A DNA stretch of 64,000 nt. It comes from Prunella strophiata (Eukaryota > Chordata > Aves > Passeriformes > Prunellidae). The stretch covers positions 19,263,085 through 19,327,084 of the forward strand of contig JAZBQD010000019.1 in assembly GCA_036583965.1 (NCBI GenBank). Reading direction: 5' to 3'. The first letter of the stretch is position 1; each line of letters begins with the position of its first letter. The translations under genes were made by a program, and so were the position numbers. Below the pieces are notes generated by a model, which did not search any database, was not told where the DNA came from, and saw nothing but the letters and a program-made list of their open reading frames with translations. Shown piece by piece: positions 1 through 12,838 of the stretch.

Positions 1-2011
1 GAGTCCTGATGAGATAGAGGAATAAGTTTGAAAGTTTACAATATCAAACACCATTAGGAAAAATCATTGCAATTTTCAGTAATGCAGTTCAAGAAGAATA
101 TACTTAGGAAAACACGACAGATAATGAAGGTGACAGCTTTTGCCAGGCATCTGTGATTTACCTATGTCAGAAGTGTGATTAATCCCAGCCCCTCTATCAT
201 TACATCTACACTGATACAGTTTGCAGCTTTGAAAACTGAAACTCTGGAAGAACTGACTGCAGGAATTTATGAGGTATTTTATTTCTCAGAGTAATTAGTG
301 CTCTTGGAAAAACTAATCTTAGTGAATCCCACATGGAGTGGTCTTTTTTAAGCTGAAATAGTGCCTTCATTGATATTCTAGCAGTACAGACAATTTATCT
401 ATTTACTTATTTACTCTGGTAAAAATTACTTTTTTGTTGTTGTTAATTTTTGTGGCCTACTGGTTTCCCTAATGGAGGAAAAGTTATGTGTGTCAGGGGA
501 TCTTTCTGCAGTGTCATCATTTTTTGTCCATTAGGACTGACTGATGATGGGCGTTTATTTTTTCACTGCAACATAGAATTTCTTCCTCCTTTTTTTTTGT
601 TTTTCTGAGTGTCTGCTGACATAGAAACAGACCTATGTGAAAAATAGGCTCTGCTTTGTGTCCATGGGGCTTTCAGTCATGATCATATTCCTCATGTGCT
701 GCTCCAGAGATGCAGATGGGTGTGCAGACTGCAGCTAGGGGCACAGGCTATCCTGCTCAGCAGAAGTTACACCCTTCCAAAGTGTGTTTCAGATCATTGT
801 CAGCTGCATTATAGGCATTTTCTTAAGAGGAATTTTTAGTCTGTATCACTAAAACTTCCTCATCATGCATGAGGGTAATTTCTAGAAATAATATTCCTAA
901 CTGTTAAAGATTAATTTCATTTTTGTAATGAATAGATTTAACACTGGCATTACAAGGAGTGTCCAAACCAGTATGAGGATTACATACACAAATATAATCT
1001 CTTTGCTGAATAATTTGGTGATTATAGTGATAAAAGAACACCTTATATCCTAACATCCACATCCTATGCTGCATTCCTAGGTCACATTGCATGGTTTCCT
1101 AATGCTCCTGCTGTGAGGGTTTTGACACTGAGAAGTGTTGTGTGGGAAGTGTGCTTGTCAGAGAGAAACCCTCTGAGATGCTCTTTATTTGAAACCAACC
1201 TGCCTTGTCATGTGTTTGGTATAGACCCATGCTGGTTTGAAGAGGCAAGCAAGAAATCTTTGTTATCTGTCTACTGTTCTGCTTCAAGACTGTGCTTCTT
1301 TAGATGAAACTGCAGCTGTGCTAAGAAGATTACAGCTGTGCTGAATTCAGTTCTGTCCTCTAAGAAGAGTTTACAGAATGAATGAGGGTGATAAATTTCA
1401 TAGGCCCAGGAAGCTATTTCTCAGGTTATCAACTTTCTTATAATCTGAATGATATGAAAATCACACAAATCTCTCTTGTGATAACCCAGTCTCTCTTGTA
1501 CCACTGCCTGAAGTGCCCATGTATCTAGATAATTATAGGATACACAGACCACTGGAAGATTTTTTTAGCTGAACTGGAACTTTCTGGAAATGTGTAGAAC
1601 TGGAGCTTGCTGAAAAGCAATCACTAATTTACCAAGAAATATGCTTTATTCCAGCAATTAGTGGTGTTTTCAGAATTGTCATTGAATTCCATGTTCTCTC
1701 TGATCAGAACAGGTGATGGTAGAAGCATAAAGGCTGTTCAGAAGAACAGTCTTTGCTGTTCTTTCTTCTATACTGCCCTTCAAGGACTAATTGCTTTTCT
1801 ACAGGGGAGTTTTCTGGTTGAGGACATAACCATTGTAATGTAACCCTGAGAGGGTTTATGATATTCCTCCAAAGTTCACCAGGCCAGAAATAAAATATAT
1901 TCACTGCATGTAGGAAAAGCCTAAGGCCTTGCCCTATTAAGGTCATTCCTTTTCAAATATGGTAAAAATGCTGGCATCAGAGATTTTTTACAGTGTTTGT
2001 GCCTTGTATTT
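1..2011. other. Unique AT-rich non-coding DNA
   Basis: No gene, RNA gene or recognisable transposable element is visible. Open frames here are at most about 80 codons, lack coding character and overlap on both strands, as expected by chance. Short T runs occur near 590. The stretch fits intronic or intergenic vertebrate DNA. Confidence 0.7.
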
Positions 2012-2029
2012 CACACATACACACACACA
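2012..2029. repeat. Short CA dinucleotide repeat
   Basis: An imperfect CA run, interrupted once by a T, directly abuts the GATA tetranucleotide array that follows. Together they form a compound microsatellite. Confidence 0.9.
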
Positions 2030-2069
2030 GATAGATAGATAGATGAATAGATAGATAGATGGATAGATG

Positions 2070-2144
<75 letters not shown>
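2030..2144. repeat. (GATA)n microsatellite, about 115 bp
   Basis: A nearly continuous GATA tetranucleotide array of about 28 units. A few variant units (GATGAATA, GATGGATA) are confined to the left third, while the right two thirds are pure. The interrupted left end and pure right end suggest that recent expansion occurred at the right. On the minus strand it reads as a serine-isoleucine-tyrosine-leucine repeat in two frames; this is a translation artefact, not a protein. The locus is probably length-polymorphic. Confidence 0.98.
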
Positions 2145-3735
2145 GTATTTGAATCCAATCACACTTTTTCAAACTAAAGCAACAGTAGCAGGCCATGGGG
2201 ACATGAAATACATAATGTTTGAAGCACAATTTTCTTCTCTCTTCTTTAGGCAGGTGTGAGTCATGACACAAACTGGTATAAAATTCCCTCCCATGAGAAT
2301 CAAATGCCATGCTTTTTATCCTCAGGTGGTATAAGCAGCATAAATCAATATAGTAGTGCCAATTTACATAAATTTCTACACAGAATTTGGCTAAATGGCA
2401 ACTCATAAGGATATGATAACATTCTGAAAGTATTTGAAGGCCATAAACACTAAGCAGGGGGACAAATGATTTAGGGTGGCGTAAGGAGATGTAATTAGGA
2501 GCAATGGGAGGAAATTAAGGGAGGAAAAAATTAGGCTGAATATCCAAAACAATTTTCTGACAGTGAGATGTATTAGACTATGGAAAAGTCTCCCAATGGA
2601 CATTCCATTGCTCAAGATGTTTAGACTGGACAAAGTACTAACGCATATCCAACAGGGACTAATTTTACAATGTATGGTACATAGACAAGAAACCAGAGAC
2701 ATTTAATGGGGTAAAAATAATTCTGTGCTAAGAAAAACAAACAAATAAATCTCTTTTTTTAACCACTTTTCAACAAATGCAGTAATATTTCTTTATCTTT
2801 TACATATGTGCATTTATACATGTAAACTTTCTTTTCCTTTTTTTTTTGTCTAAAAATTTTTTAAAGTATAACTTCAGTTTAATGGCAAATTTTATAATGG
2901 CAAGTTTCTTGTCCTCTGCTATCTATCAAATTCAGAAGTGTTACATTTTTTAATGTTTAGTGCTTCTTTTAACATAGGAAAAAAACCCATATACTTAATT
3001 GTTTTGTTAAACAAAACCTCCATTCTCTTGTGCATTGCAAAACTGGATATACTTCTGGAACTGCAATGGTATTTTTGAAGAAGTTGATTGTGGTATAATG
3101 TTTATTATGAAAATCATTAGAAAAATATTCTCAAATCATTAAAATGTCTAATTTTAATAATTTCATGACAAATGGCTAAGATATGTTATTGTTTTTTCTG
3201 CATTTAATTGGACTTTGATCATTGAAAGAAATGTTTCCAAACAAAGGTTTGCAAAGCTGATTGCAGAAACACATTTCAAAACTCTATATCTTTACATTTT
3301 TTAGAAAAATCAGAGATTAATATTGGGATATATCTCATTTTACCTTGGGTTGATGTCATCTGAGAATGTGCTCTCAAAGTTATTAGGTTACACGTGTTTC
3401 CATGAAATGCAAATGCCAAGTATACTCTGGAATCCTAGGCAGTGTATTTGGCTGCTTAGTATCTAGAAGGCAAACTACAAAAGTAAAATATGCAAAACTG
3501 CTACATCTAGCAAAGGAATCTGTGAGATGTCAGTAAGTAAACAATTCCAGGACCCACATATGCAGCTCAGTTTATTGAGCACTGTATTGATGCAAGTGGC
3601 AGAAGAAAGGCAGATTCATGGATTGAGCTCACCAAAGAGAAGTGAAATTACCTGAGTCAGAAAGTTATAAAACTCGAAAAGAAGACAATTATTACTATAA
3701 AAATTATATACATTTATAATTATAATTAATTAGAC
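2145..3735. other. Unique AT-rich non-coding DNA
   Basis: No gene or recognisable repeat. A minus-strand frame of 99 codons at 2403-2702 has no recognised similarity and a biased, low-complexity composition. Confidence 0.65.
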
Positions 3736-3756
3736 AATAATAATAATAATAATAAT
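3736..3756. repeat. (AAT)7 trinucleotide microsatellite
   Basis: Seven perfect AAT units sit in an AT-rich surround that also contains TATAATTA repeats just upstream. Confidence 0.95.
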
Positions 3757-6700
3757 ATGTTTCAGAAGTACTTTGGTAACAAATAATTTATTTTTAATGA
3801 GGAGCATGTATGGCCCCCAGCACATCAGAAGTTGTCAGTTACTTGTTTTTTATTATCTACCTGTTTCCTCACCTATTTCCTTGACAAATTCCATTAAATG
3901 TATTCAGATGCTTAATATAGCTGAAAGTTATAAATTTTCTTATCCTCTTTTTTTCATCATTCCTCCAAACCTTAAGTAGACCCACATTACTGAGATGGCA
4001 GTTCAAAGGGAAGTACAGAGAACACAGAGACTTTTTATCCATTTGTTCTGTCTATTACTGCTTTAATTTTTCTGCAAAGAAAAATATCCAGGGAAAATTG
4101 CATCATGGCCAGATGATCCATCTCTGTTTTGGAAAATATTTTTAGTATTATCAAGGAAAAAATCACATCACCAGGCTTTGTGTGAGAAATACAATCTTGA
4201 GCATGTCTCTCAAAAAAAGAAAGAAAAAGTTCAGAGCAGTTTTGAATTACAAGAGGATAAACAGCTTCAACATGCTAAAGCTTCAGTATAGTTAAAAGCA
4301 TGGTTTACAGTATAAAAAGATCAGTTCACACTGTCATAGTCCCAATTTCACCAAAATCCACCATCGCTTAAGTTGAAAGCATCTTCATAACTCTGGGAAA
4401 TGTGCATTTGGGAATTTGCATAGATATCAGTCTAAATCCTTGAGATTCAACAGCAACAACCAGCTAACTTCCAAATGAATGAAATTAATGCTTCACTCTT
4501 TTAAACTGCATTTTAATAACACTGTGGAGTGTCTACATATTTGTGGGTTTTGCCTGACTGACTTTAAATGTTCAAATTGTCATTACTAAGCAGTAGTAAT
4601 AACAAAAAACATTGTGCCTCAAGTATTGTAACATGAGGAATCCACTTTTATACCATGGGAGTGATAGACACTCTTGGTTATATTAACACTAATTCTCAAG
4701 TGATGACACCTTCAAGTTTATATTTTACAGTCTTTATTTAGGCAAGTGAAAGTATGCTGAGAAAGAGAGAATCACACCAATGCACTTATTTTATTATTTT
4801 AACACCACTTAGGGTTTAAAGCTCCGTGATTTTTTTACAGTATAATTGCTTTCCTAGGTAGAAACACTATTTATTTACCTTCAGAGGACACTCAATATAC
4901 AGTGGATGAAATGTACTGAATTTAATTGGAAGGTAGAGAAACATGCTTTTTACTAGTGCCCCATGTCATTGTGTCTTACAGGCATTATGTGTCAGGTTGT
5001 TTACACAGACACTTGTCAAAATTTTATTTCTGGGTATTATGTTTGTTTCTCTTTCGTTTCTGGAATTACCTCAGAGAATTAAGATAATTTTAAAAACAAA
5101 CCTATTTTAAAATAATGAAGTATACTTTTTAACAGAATATTTTTTTGCTTATTCCCATGCTAAATTTTAACTTTTTATTTTAAGAAAATTAGTGCTTGTA
5201 ATTTATTAATTAAAATACTTCAAAACAGATTAAAATCACATAAGAACTATCTTTTGATTTGATTGCTGTAAGTGTATAACATAAATATTTGACAGACTCA
5301 TGAGAAAGTCTTGAATGACAGCTAATAAATAGCAGTCACTGCTTTCAGAACCCATTGAAGAGACAACCCCATAGCATGATATCATCATGGTTGATACAAG
5401 GCAACCTGATTAAGCAAAAACAAATTTGTAACTATGTTTGCTCCAGAGGAGATTGATACCCATTTTTTAATTTCATTTCTGATGTTGGTCAGACCTCTCA
5501 GAATTCAGGAGCTCGATTTACAGATGAGGGAATGTAACTGAAGAACACTTTGAGGCGACAGCACATAATGCCTTTAAAGCTGGCAAGACTCCCTTAACCT
5601 AGATAGCTGTAGGCTGATGATGACTTTCTGTTGTGCTAAGAGGGCTCTCATAGTCATCGGTGTCATTATCACTCTAAGGACTGGTGTGTGCCATTGATTT
5701 CCACTTCAATAGCTGGATCTCCTGATCATACTCTGAAACATGTTCACTCCAGAGATGAAGTGGACAAAATTTTTTCACCCTGAAGAAATGTATTCTTAAC
5801 TTCAACATGCTTACCTCAGATAATTTAAAGTTAATATACTAGTATATTTTAATTGCTCCTGCTGAGCTATGGGCTCTCTTTGAACCAAAACTGGTAGAGG
5901 AAAAAAGCTGCTTTGCAGACATTCATCACATTGCATACTGTCATTTGTTATACAGAGTCATTGCAGGTGTTGGAAAGTTTCAAGGGCTTAACCCAACCAA
6001 AGATTGAGAAAACTTGTCTGACTGCTGCATTAGACTAATTTTATTTACTTGGGTTAGTAAAGTTGAGTTAGAGAAACATTCTTTTTCCTACAGATATGCC
6101 CTTTCTCTGTTTTCCTAAGTGAAGTATTTTCAAAGGTCTGTGGAGTTCAGAAAAGAGTTTGAATGTGCAAACAACAAAATCTTTTAAAGAACACTGTGAA
6201 AAATAAACCCCTGCAGCTGCAGCAGTGCAGGATGTTCTGAATCTAATGAGTCAGAATAGTTAGTTCTTGAGAAGCTGCAGTCTATCATGTGACTTTTCAG
6301 GCCCACTTAGTGACCAACATTTTGGCAGTGGCAGGACTTGAGCTGTCCTGGCAGCAAGGGGTTTGCCTCATTAACCAATTAACCATGGAAATATTTGGAT
6401 ATTCCTATTTTCTTTTTATCTTTTTTTTGTTTGTTTTTGTTTAATTTTTAAAATGTTCAGAATAATCTTCTAGAGCATAAAAATATTATAAATGTCATAA
6501 ATGACTGTACTTTTTAGAAAATTTATAATAAACATAATACAATATCAATCTAGTACTTAAAAGATTTCATTTACACGCTGCAAAGGCTCAAGGGTTTGGG
6601 ATCTCTTTATGTTGAGACAGTATCTGTAGAAAAGGTGTTGCCTAAATGCACTGTGAATTCTATAATTTCAAACAACACAGCACACAATAACTAAAGAATT

Positions 6701-6860
6701 CATACATACTTTGCAGTGAATAAAACCATACTAATACAAAATCTTTTCTTTAATTTTTACTACAGTTGTATTAGAATTTTATACATTCTTGAGCTGTCAT
6801 AGAATTTTCTACAGAACTTATCTATTCTGGAGAAACTTCCATCCGGGGTTTTTTGGATGT
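3757..6860. other. Unique AT-rich non-coding DNA
   Basis: No gene is visible. The stretch includes a perfect 16-bp palindrome at 5833-5848. No transposable-element signature was recognised. It is consistent with intron or gene-desert sequence. Confidence 0.65.
5833..5848. repeat. Perfect 16-bp AT palindrome
   Basis: AATATACT is followed directly by its reverse complement AGTATATT. In such AT-rich DNA this may be chance. It could form a small cruciform, but nothing nearby gives it a role. Confidence 0.85.
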
Positions 6861-6890
6861 TTTTTCCTTTTCCCTTTCCTTTCCCTTTCC
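6861..6890. repeat. Polypyrimidine tract (CCTTT-type)
   Basis: A 30-bp run of only C and T on the + strand, built from CCTTT and CCCTTT units. It creates a spurious Lys/Gly-rich minus-strand frame. Mirror-like pyrimidine tracts of this sort are common simple repeats. Confidence 0.9.
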
Positions 6891-9803
6891 ATCTTCTTTT
6901 GACACATAATCTTAAAAATCTGAGCCCAGTGTGGAGTGACATCTTGAATTTCCAGATAGAGACTGTAATAATAGTTTTTGGAATCATGGTTTTCTAAGAT
7001 CATGCCATCAAAATGCCACTAAATCTTTAACTAGCACAGAATCTGGCATCTTTCCAATGTATTAGAGAATTCATGACTTTAAAGAGGGAAAAAAACCATT
7101 TTGCAGCTAGAAGAGATCTGACACTACAAGTTTTCTTTGTCTACTGGGAAATTCCTGTAAATGTTTTTTCTTATACATAATTACATGCTGCTGACAAGGT
7201 GGTGGCAGTTACAAATGCTGTAGTAACCCACTGCATTATCCCTGGGGAAGACAAGAAATTTCTATTTAAAGAGCACACACTCCTGAAACAATCAAATGTC
7301 TCCCCCTGAGATTTGAAATGGTTGTATCTGCCAGAACATGGCAGATTGTTTCCCCCAAGGGCACACACAGCCTGGAGGCTGCTGTTGTCAGCTCAGTGGA
7401 ATCTGCTAACACAGGAATCAAGGGGAGTTGATTCAACCAGTTGTTCCTGGTTGAATTTACCTACAGCACCAGTTTGGATGCCATGAATCTCCAAATTACA
7501 GTGGATATTCAACTGTGTTTTCCTTAAGCGGCTTCTCCTTTTTTTCCTTTCAACATACCATCTTTACTGCAGAGACCTAATTTTTCAACTTTCTTCTCAT
7601 AGTTATTCCCTTATTTATCTTTCTTCTGGAGATATCTGGGACTCACTTTATGAATTATTAACCTTAATGCTTTTCTTCCTCTGGAGCTCTTGATAGGTTT
7701 TGTACCTTTTAAAAACCAACACAGAGTGAGAAACTGTCATATTTATTTTTCCAAGGATTCTCCTTCAAAGATAGCAAGAGGTACTTTAATATCTTCTCTT
7801 TCTGTTGAACTGGAGTAAATTTGGTGGCAGCAGTGAAGAATGTGAGTTAATGAAGTAAACTTCTGTTTATTTCTGGGTTACTAGAAGAGTTAATTTAGTA
7901 CTTATTAATATTAATTGAATGTGGATTTGAGACAAATCCATATACCATAGATTAATGAATGTGAATTATTATTTTAAAAATTATTAAATTATTTCATCCT
8001 ACATAACTTACAGAATGAATCATTCTTAACTGTTTATTGTTATTACAGCACGGGTTCATTGCACCTAAATTTGTCACTTTTGTAAGACATAAAAATTATG
8101 ACAATGCCTGCAGAAAACAGTGTTTTTGATTACCCTTTAATAGGTAGGTAACATTGAAGACAAAGCTTTGATTTCAATATCTTAAAAATGAGGAACTGAA
8201 AATTCACCCAACTGAAAATTAGATCTAAGGATCTAATATTCTTCTAATATACATTATTATATATATTTGTATTTCTCATTTTATAGTCTAAATTAGTAAG
8301 TGGAACATGCTCAAACTGAGTTAGGTTGTGTGAAATTTATACTTAGAATTATTTGAATAAAGTTGTCAAGGTTTGATATTAAGATATTAAGAGACTTCAA
8401 AGTGATTTAGGCATGAATCCTTATTTTTTAATATAATCAGGTTAAATTTGGTTTAACAAAACCTAAAGGTTTTTTTCAGATTTGAAATATTTATCTGTAT
8501 GGTCTTACTTACTACTGGACCTGCAAAATAAATAATCTGATTTTCCCCATAGGGCTTTGGACTATGAAGCCTTGTTCACCTCTTGATCTACAGCTGTCTT
8601 TGATGCTCTTTACAGGGCACATGGTCCTTGGAGTGAATATTTTGTAGAAGTATGTTTCTGTTTTCTTCATCTTACATTGAAGACATACTATAAGTCCCAG
8701 CAGTTTCTAGGCAATATCAACTGCTTATAAATTAAAAATATGGTATATTAGAAATACTAGTTCATCTTCCGGCTTCATTTGAAGACCTGGTACAGTGTCT
8801 TTGAAACCACTAAAATAAGCCTTCAAGCAAAACAAAATACATCCCCAAATATATTGTTTAACTTTTATATTCATTTAAAGAATAAATATGTGAAATATTT
8901 GAGTTTTTCTCTAGGTATCTACTAGATTTGTGCAAATTGAGCTGTGGAATCACATGTATATTCCTTGTAATAAAGACAAGAGATCTTAACATTTTTTTAG
9001 GTAAATTCAAGTCCTGAAGGGCTATACAAGTGTCTTCATTTTATACAAGACATTTAATCTCTTCTAATTAGTCTGCCATTTCCAGTAAATATGAATTTAT
9101 CAGTCTGCATTGTTTACTGAAATTTCTTCCCTAATCATTGAAAGTAGATGATTACAGTCACAGGAGCACAGGCTGTGCCAGCCCAGGGCAAAGGTAAGTG
9201 GTGACTCCAGTGAGACTACTTGCATTAGAATTTGTGCTCCAGCACCACTGAGTATTGAACTCATACAGAAGTTCTGGGGTATAAGTGCACAAAACATCCC
9301 TCACTTCTACAGTGCTATTTATTTCTTTATTTATGCAATCACTCTCTAACACCCAGATTTTGGTGTAGAAGGGATTTTAATTCTGTCACGTTCTGCACAA
9401 ATGCAGAATGGTGTCATCCCAAACAAGGCAGATCAGAGGGATCAAACATGGGAATGCTGGAAAGCAGAATGGTGGTGGGACAGCATGAAACACTGTGCCC
9501 TCCATGAAGCAGATCATAAATTTTTATTTAAAACATCAAAAAAACCAAAGTACTAAAGAAACAATTTGAAAGAGAAGTAGCCTGTTTGGAGTATTTACAC
9601 CATGAGAGACAGGACAAGATATATTCTACTGTTAGTGTCCTGCTTGGACCTATAAGTTCCCTGCTTAATCCAGTAATTTTATCTTTACTTGTCATTTAAT
9701 CTGCTTTCGCATATTTTATTGTGCTAAATGACTTTCTAACAGAAAGTTGATTAGTATTACACAATTTAATGATCAACAATAAAATGTTTGCCACAATTAA
9801 TAT
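6891..9803. other. Unique AT-rich non-coding DNA
   Basis: No gene or recognisable transposable element. One weak exon-like arrangement at 9149-9192 is discussed among the findings but not called as a gene. Confidence 0.6.
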
Positions 9804-9854
9804 ATTTATATTAATATACTTTGAATAGATTAATTTATATTAACATATTTTGAA
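9804..9854. repeat. Two-copy imperfect tandem repeat, 29-bp period
   Basis: A 22-bp AT-rich segment at 9804-9825 is repeated at 9833-9854 with two mismatches and a 7-bp spacer. This is a small local duplication in AT-rich sequence. Confidence 0.8.
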
Positions 9855-9879
9855 ATGCACAAAGATTCTTTTTCTTCCA

Positions 9880-9896
9880 TTTTTTTTTTTTTTTTT
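9880..9896. repeat. Poly-T tract (T17)
   Basis: Seventeen uninterrupted T residues. No SINE or LINE body is attached on either side, so it is treated as a simple homopolymer. Confidence 0.95.
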
Positions 9897-11381
9897 CAAA
9901 CTATCAACAGAACCTATGTAAAATCACTCCCCCCCGGAAATTATGGTGTGGAAAGCAAAAGCTAAAACTTCTACTGAGCCCTGTGGGTCATAGAGAGATA
10001 TTTTTATTGATAAATTCCATTCTAAGACTTCATTTGCCATCCTTCATTCAATTACAGGGAAATAAAATGTGAAATCTCACTAGTTTCTTGTAGATGAAAT
10101 CCAGTTTTTTCAAGAACACCATTACACAACTGATATAACTGTGCATTTGCTTAATAAGGGGTAAGAAATTTAAACCAGATATACAGCAACATTCTTTTAT
10201 CTTTTATCGAGGTGGGTGTCCATGGCTTTGAGCTTTCAGAAATAACAATACAAGTAAGGCAGTTACTAATATGCAGTTCTTGGTGAGATTTCTGTTTGGA
10301 TTGTTGCAAAGTTAAAAGAGCAGTAAAAAAACAGTTTAAAAAGCAAACAAAACTCTAATGTTACAATGCCTTCTCTTTGTTATCTCCCTTGTATGCAAAG
10401 ACATAGAAAAACCTGCTTTTTGCTGTGTGGAAGGTAGAAATATTATCCTGTGGGTTCTTTAAAATAGAGATGGAGCATATGCTGCCTTGTTTCCTCGCTA
10501 GCAGTATCTTAAATCATATGAGCAGAATTTCATTAGTAGTTGATCAAAATTTGGACAGTTTTTGATCTGCTTTAGGTTCTGAGTCTCCATGAATGAAGTA
10601 GATGATGTCTGATCTAATAAAGATACAATGAGAAACACACAGTCATTTTTCTCAATCTCAGCTCTTATTGTAAACTAAACCAAACATAATCCAAAATTAT
10701 CTTTGAGTTGTTGATTATTTTGAAAGAATGTGTTTCAGGGGTTTTTCTAAGATTGTAGCTCAATTTGCAAGTAGAATTAAAAATCCATGAAAAACAAAAA
10801 TTATTTGGAACATGTTCCAAATTTGAAGATTTTGAGAGAGTTGTTGTGCATCCAAAACTGATCAAAACGTTTCCTCCCTTGTGGGGACCTTGTCTCAATC
10901 TACAACTTCCTTTTGTGGGTTAGGGCTGTGTCTCCATTAGTTTAATAATCAAATGTACAATGACATGTACTCTGACCCTGTGTAGAGTACTAAAGATGTG
11001 GGTTTGGTTGGGATATTTTTCACAACTGTTTCAACACAGAAGACAACAAAGTAGACAGTTACATCTGTCTATGTAGTTATGTAGAGCTAATTTTATTAGG
11101 GAATTTTCATGGAACCAAAGGATTTTAGATTTCACCCTACTCTAGTTTTTCTCATCTATAGTGATTGCTTTGTGTGATAGAAACTCAATCACAATAAAAT
11201 GCAAAAACTGAATACAAATACCTCAAATTTCAATTCAGCATTCTTCAGTTCAAAATGATCTTTCTCCTGTTGGGAGACTTGATTTGATATTTTTTGTTTA
11301 AATTACTCTATTTGCTCAGAGTAATACAGATATCCCATTTCTGGAAAGATCTAGACTTGAGTCTTTTTTTTTCCTGAGAAT

Positions 11382-11413
11382 CTAATTAATTTGAAGACAT
11401 CTGCATTAATTAG
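11382..11413. promoter_or_regulatory. Inverted pair of TAATTA homeodomain-type sites
   Basis: CTAATTAAT at 11382-11390 and its exact reverse complement ATTAATTAG at 11405-11413 are separated by 14 bp. More TAAT/ATTA cores follow up to about 11460. Homeodomain proteins recognise TAATTA cores. A regulatory role is inference only, because such cores arise often in AT-rich DNA. Confidence 0.25.
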
Positions 11414-12794
11414 AAGTAGAAAACATTAATGAGATCACATTAGTAAGAGCAGCAATTCATTACATCTTGACTATCAAACCTTTTATCTGACCTAAATACA
11501 GTCCAGTTTCTCTTTGACATCCAAAACATTTGTCTCAGAATCTTCATGTCACACATATTCACACCTTTGAGTTAATTTTAATTAAAAATTTCACTGCCCC
11601 AAAAATACTGTAGCTATGCTTAAATGTAAACATGAAATCACATTTGAGGGATGAGGTATCAAGTTAGTGCTTGTGTTATCTGTTAGATCTTGTTAGATTG
11701 TGCTATCTGTTTATATTAATTTGGTTTAGTATCCTTAAACATACAGCACAAGCCAAGACTAAACATGCAACAAATATATCTGCAGGTTTGTGATGCACAG
11801 ACGTGGGCAAAGTTGAAAATAAAATCAAATCAGAATAGATTTTTGACTGTTTTGTTAATTGATAAGATATCAGGACTTTATATTGATAAGATTTTGAGCC
11901 AGACCTGCAATAGAGAAACTATATTGCATTAAACTCCTATGCTCCCTGTGGCTCAGAATAGGCAAATCCTTTGTGTTTGCATTCTCCCTTCAAATTATAT
12001 CTGTCATTGTAGATCCTTCAGTTCACATCTTCTCTGCTGGTGCAAATTAGCATTGAAACATCCAAGTAATGTTTTATATAAACTGAAGAACTGACATTAA
12101 CTTTTCGTTCCTGAACTGAGCACAGATTTGACAACTGTATTTGCTTTGCACATGAACATGACAGATAAAAAGGGAACATTTTGTTGCTTCCAGTGTTACA
12201 CTGTATTACTATAGAGCACAATTGAAAATAGAATTTTCTTTCATTTGAAGTTCAATAAATAAATTGTGAAGAAAAATCATAAATAGATCAAACTTCTGAG
12301 ATATTGTCATGCATATGTTTTCAAAAATTGCATGAAGTTTTGTTGAAAAACTAAAGACATATCCTTTTTTAACACATAATTGACAATGGAATAATATGGT
12401 TTTGGTAGATTTATCTTTAGTTGTAGTAGCTCTGTCTCATCAATGAAACATATGAGACTGTGGGGTCATCTCACAGTTTTTAATTGCACTAATATCTTGG
12501 TGATGAGCTTCTCAGCAATGAGCAATTTCTCCTTGTTTTACCTTTTCTTTTGGGGATCAGAGAAAAGCAATAGTTATTAACAATGATTAATTTAATCAGG
12601 GAACTCTGATTAAATTCTTCAGTGTTGTAGTGTCCTTCAGTTTTAAATAAATTATTGGATTTATGCTGAAGAAATGAGGTCCACACTAACACTAACTGAG
12701 GAACTTGTTTAGCCCATTACACAATTGGAGGCATATAGTACATTTAGTAACAAACTTTTTTCTGAGATTTATACTAAAAAAAAAATAAACCCTT

Positions 12795-12838
12795 AATTAC
12801 AGAAATACCTGTAATTTGTAATTCACAGTAATTCACAG
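12795..12838. repeat. Small inverted repeat plus 10-bp tandem duplication
   Basis: AATTACAG (12795-12802) and its reverse complement CTGTAATT (12809-12816) form an 8-bp stem with a 6-nt loop. Immediately after, TAATTCACAG occurs twice in tandem (12819-12838). Confidence 0.8.

Noticed and set aside
5..30. Hammerhead-like CTGATGAG core at the left edge
   Set aside because: No stem II or correctly spaced GAAA box follows, and the window edge prevents checking the other stem.
1977..2406. Minus-strand Ser-Ile-Tyr-Leu repeat proteins
   Set aside because: They are translations of the GATA microsatellite and its flank in two frames.
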